Shown in pieces: positions 62,978-64,000 of a DNA stretch of 64,000 nucleotides. This DNA is from an uncultured Rhodobacter sp. GTDB taxonomy: Bacteria > Pseudomonadota > Alphaproteobacteria > Rhodobacterales > Rhodobacteraceae. Under the pieces are notes generated by a model, which ran no database searches, was not told where the DNA came from, and saw only the letters and a program-made list of their open reading frames with translations. The translations under genes and the position numbers were made by a program. The first letter of the stretch is position 1; each line of letters starts with the position of its first letter. The stretch covers positions 186,001 through 250,000 of the forward strand of contig CAMFII010000002.1 of NCBI GenBank assembly GCA_945952585.1, read 5' to 3'.

Positions 62978-64000
62978 ATGTTCGAGAACCTGTCAGAACG
63001 CTTGGGTGGCGTCTTCGACCGGCTGACCAAGCAGGGCGCCCTGACCGAGGCTGATGTCGCGACCGCGCTGCGCGAGGTTCGGACGGCGCTCCTGGAGGCC
63101 GACGTCTCGCTTCCTGTCGCGCGCGACTTCGTCAAGCGAGTGCAGGACAAGGCGACCGGCCAGTCGGTGACGAAATCCGTCACGCCGGGCCAGCAGGTCG
63201 TCAAGATCGTCCATGACGAGCTGGTGCATGTGCTGGCGGGCGACGGCCCGGCCGACGCGCTCAAGATCGACAACCCGCCTTCGCCGCTTCTCATGGTGGG
63301 CCTGCAGGGCTCGGGCAAGACGACCACGACCGCGAAGCTTGCGAAGCGTCTGAAGGAAAAGAACGGCAAGCGGGTGCTGATGGCCTCGCTCGACACCAAC
63401 CGCCCGGCGGCGATGGAGCAGCTCCAGATCCTCGGTGCGCAGATCGGCGTCGACACGCTGCCGATCGTCAAGGGCGAGACGGCGGTGCAGATCGCCAGAC
63501 GCGCCAAGACGCAGGCCTCCCTCGGCGGCTATGACGTCTACATGCTCGACACCGCCGGGCGCCTCCATATCGACGAAGTGCTGATGGACGAGGTGCAGGC
63601 GGTCCGCGACGCGGTGAACCCGCGCGAGACGCTGCTGGTCGTCGATGGCCTCACGGGGCAGGACGCGGTCAACGTCGCCACCGAATTCGACGGCAAGGTC
63701 GGCATCACCGGCGTCGTCCTGACCCGGATGGATGGCGACGGGCGCGGCGGTGCGGCCCTGTCGATGCGGGCCGTCACCGGGAAGCCGATCCGCTTCGTCG
63801 GCCTCGGCGAGAAGATGGACGCGCTCGAAACCTTCGAGCCGGATCGCGTCGCGGGCCGCATCCTCGGCATGGGCGACATCGTCGCGCTGGTCGAGAAAGC
63901 GCAGGAAACCTTCGAGGCCGAACAGGCCGAGCGCATGGCGAAGCGCTTCGCCAAGGGCCTGTTCAACATGAACGACCTGAAGATGCAGCTCGACCAGATG
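62978..64000 (+). CDS. ffh: Signal recognition particle protein Ffh (3' end outside window)
   Basis: The first 341 residues of the SRP GTPase. The N-domain 'FENLSERLGGVFDRLTKQG', then GTPase motifs 'GLQGSGKTTTTAKLA' (P-loop), 'DTNRPAAMEQLQ', 'DTAGRLHID' and 'TRMDGDGRGGAALSM', with 'KFIR'-like 'KPIRFVGLGEKMDALETFEP' closing the G-domain. The start of the methionine-rich M-domain ('FNMNDLKMQLDQM') is at the right edge; the 4.5S RNA-binding part is missing. ATG at 62978 follows 'aaggatgagg'. Confidence 0.97.
   Translation, partial: MFENLSERLGGVFDRLTKQGALTEADVATALREVRTALLEADVSLPVARDFVKRVQDKATGQSVTKSVTPGQQVVKIVHDELVHVLAGDGPADALKIDNPPSPLLMVGLQGSGKTTTTAKLAKRLKEKNGKRVLMASLDTNRPAAMEQLQILGAQIGVDTLPIVKGETAVQIARRAKTQASLGGYDVYMLDTAGRLHIDEVLMDEVQAVRDAVNPRETLLVVDGLTGQDAVNVATEFDGKVGITGVVLTRMDGDGRGGAALSMRAVTGKPIRFVGLGEKMDALETFEPDRVAGRILGMGDIVALVEKAQETFEAEQAERMAKRFAKGLFNMNDLKMQLDQM

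Overview
The window is a GC-rich chromosomal segment from an alphaproteobacterium, most likely a member of the Rhodobacteraceae. The evidence is the gene content and order of the rpmH-rnpA-yidD-(ttcA)-yidC block, the protein style throughout, frequent GTG starts and many 4-base ATGA/GTGA gene overlaps. It begins inside yidC and ends inside ffh. Almost every long antisense reading frame is a shadow of a real gene.

Layout. (1) 1-9.7 kb, core region: yidC, a GGDEF/EAL protein, ttcA, a DUF3833 lipoprotein, yidD, rnpA and rpmH. A TVP38-type membrane protein coupled to a MerA/Lpd-like flavoprotein, a histidine kinase and tRNA-Arg(ACG) follow. (2) 9.7-24.3 kb, peptide and amino-acid scavenging: a tyrosine-recombinase remnant beside the tRNA, then a seven-gene leftward operon. 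That operon holds a class A beta-lactamase-like hydrolase without signal peptide, a complete Dpp-type importer and an unusual YkuD/AstE-like fusion, with a divergent LysR gene. A second leftward operon follows: a polar amino-acid ABC importer plus another AstE-like metallohydrolase, with a divergent RpiR/SIS regulator. (3) 24.3-27.5 kb, a scar: IS5-family transposase debris, an IS3-family element with recognisable ends and a 4-bp target duplication but a damaged OrfA, and the 3' remainder of a sugar/nucleoside-type ABC ATPase, still coupled to a cysteine hydrolase and a cupin.

(4) 28.65-38.27 kb holds the most informative locus. A guanidine-I (ykkC) riboswitch precedes an ABC importer, two DUF1989 proteins, a biotin-dependent 'urea carboxylase' and allophanate hydrolase. 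The riboswitch and the DUF1989 pair indicate a guanidine-assimilation operon: guanidine to carboxyguanidine, to allophanate, to ammonia and CO2. It should not be read as a urea operon. The leader also shows alternative pairings around the first Shine-Dalgarno sequence, which suggests translational control.

(5) 38.3-53 kb is a surface-polysaccharide locus: a TPR protein, four GT2 glycosyltransferases, a Wzm/Wzt ABC exporter, two sugar-nucleotide SDR enzymes (one UDP-xylose-synthase-like), a UDP-galactopyranose-mutase-like flavoprotein and a polytopic membrane protein. (6) 53-64 kb: an orphan LacI regulator, an RND efflux pump with adaptor and TetR repressor (with a palindromic operator candidate upstream), a LysR/EamA pair, a small glycosyltransferase-like protein, an unknown two-helix membrane protein and ffh.

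All assignments come from reading motifs, overlaps and gene order. No database search was run.
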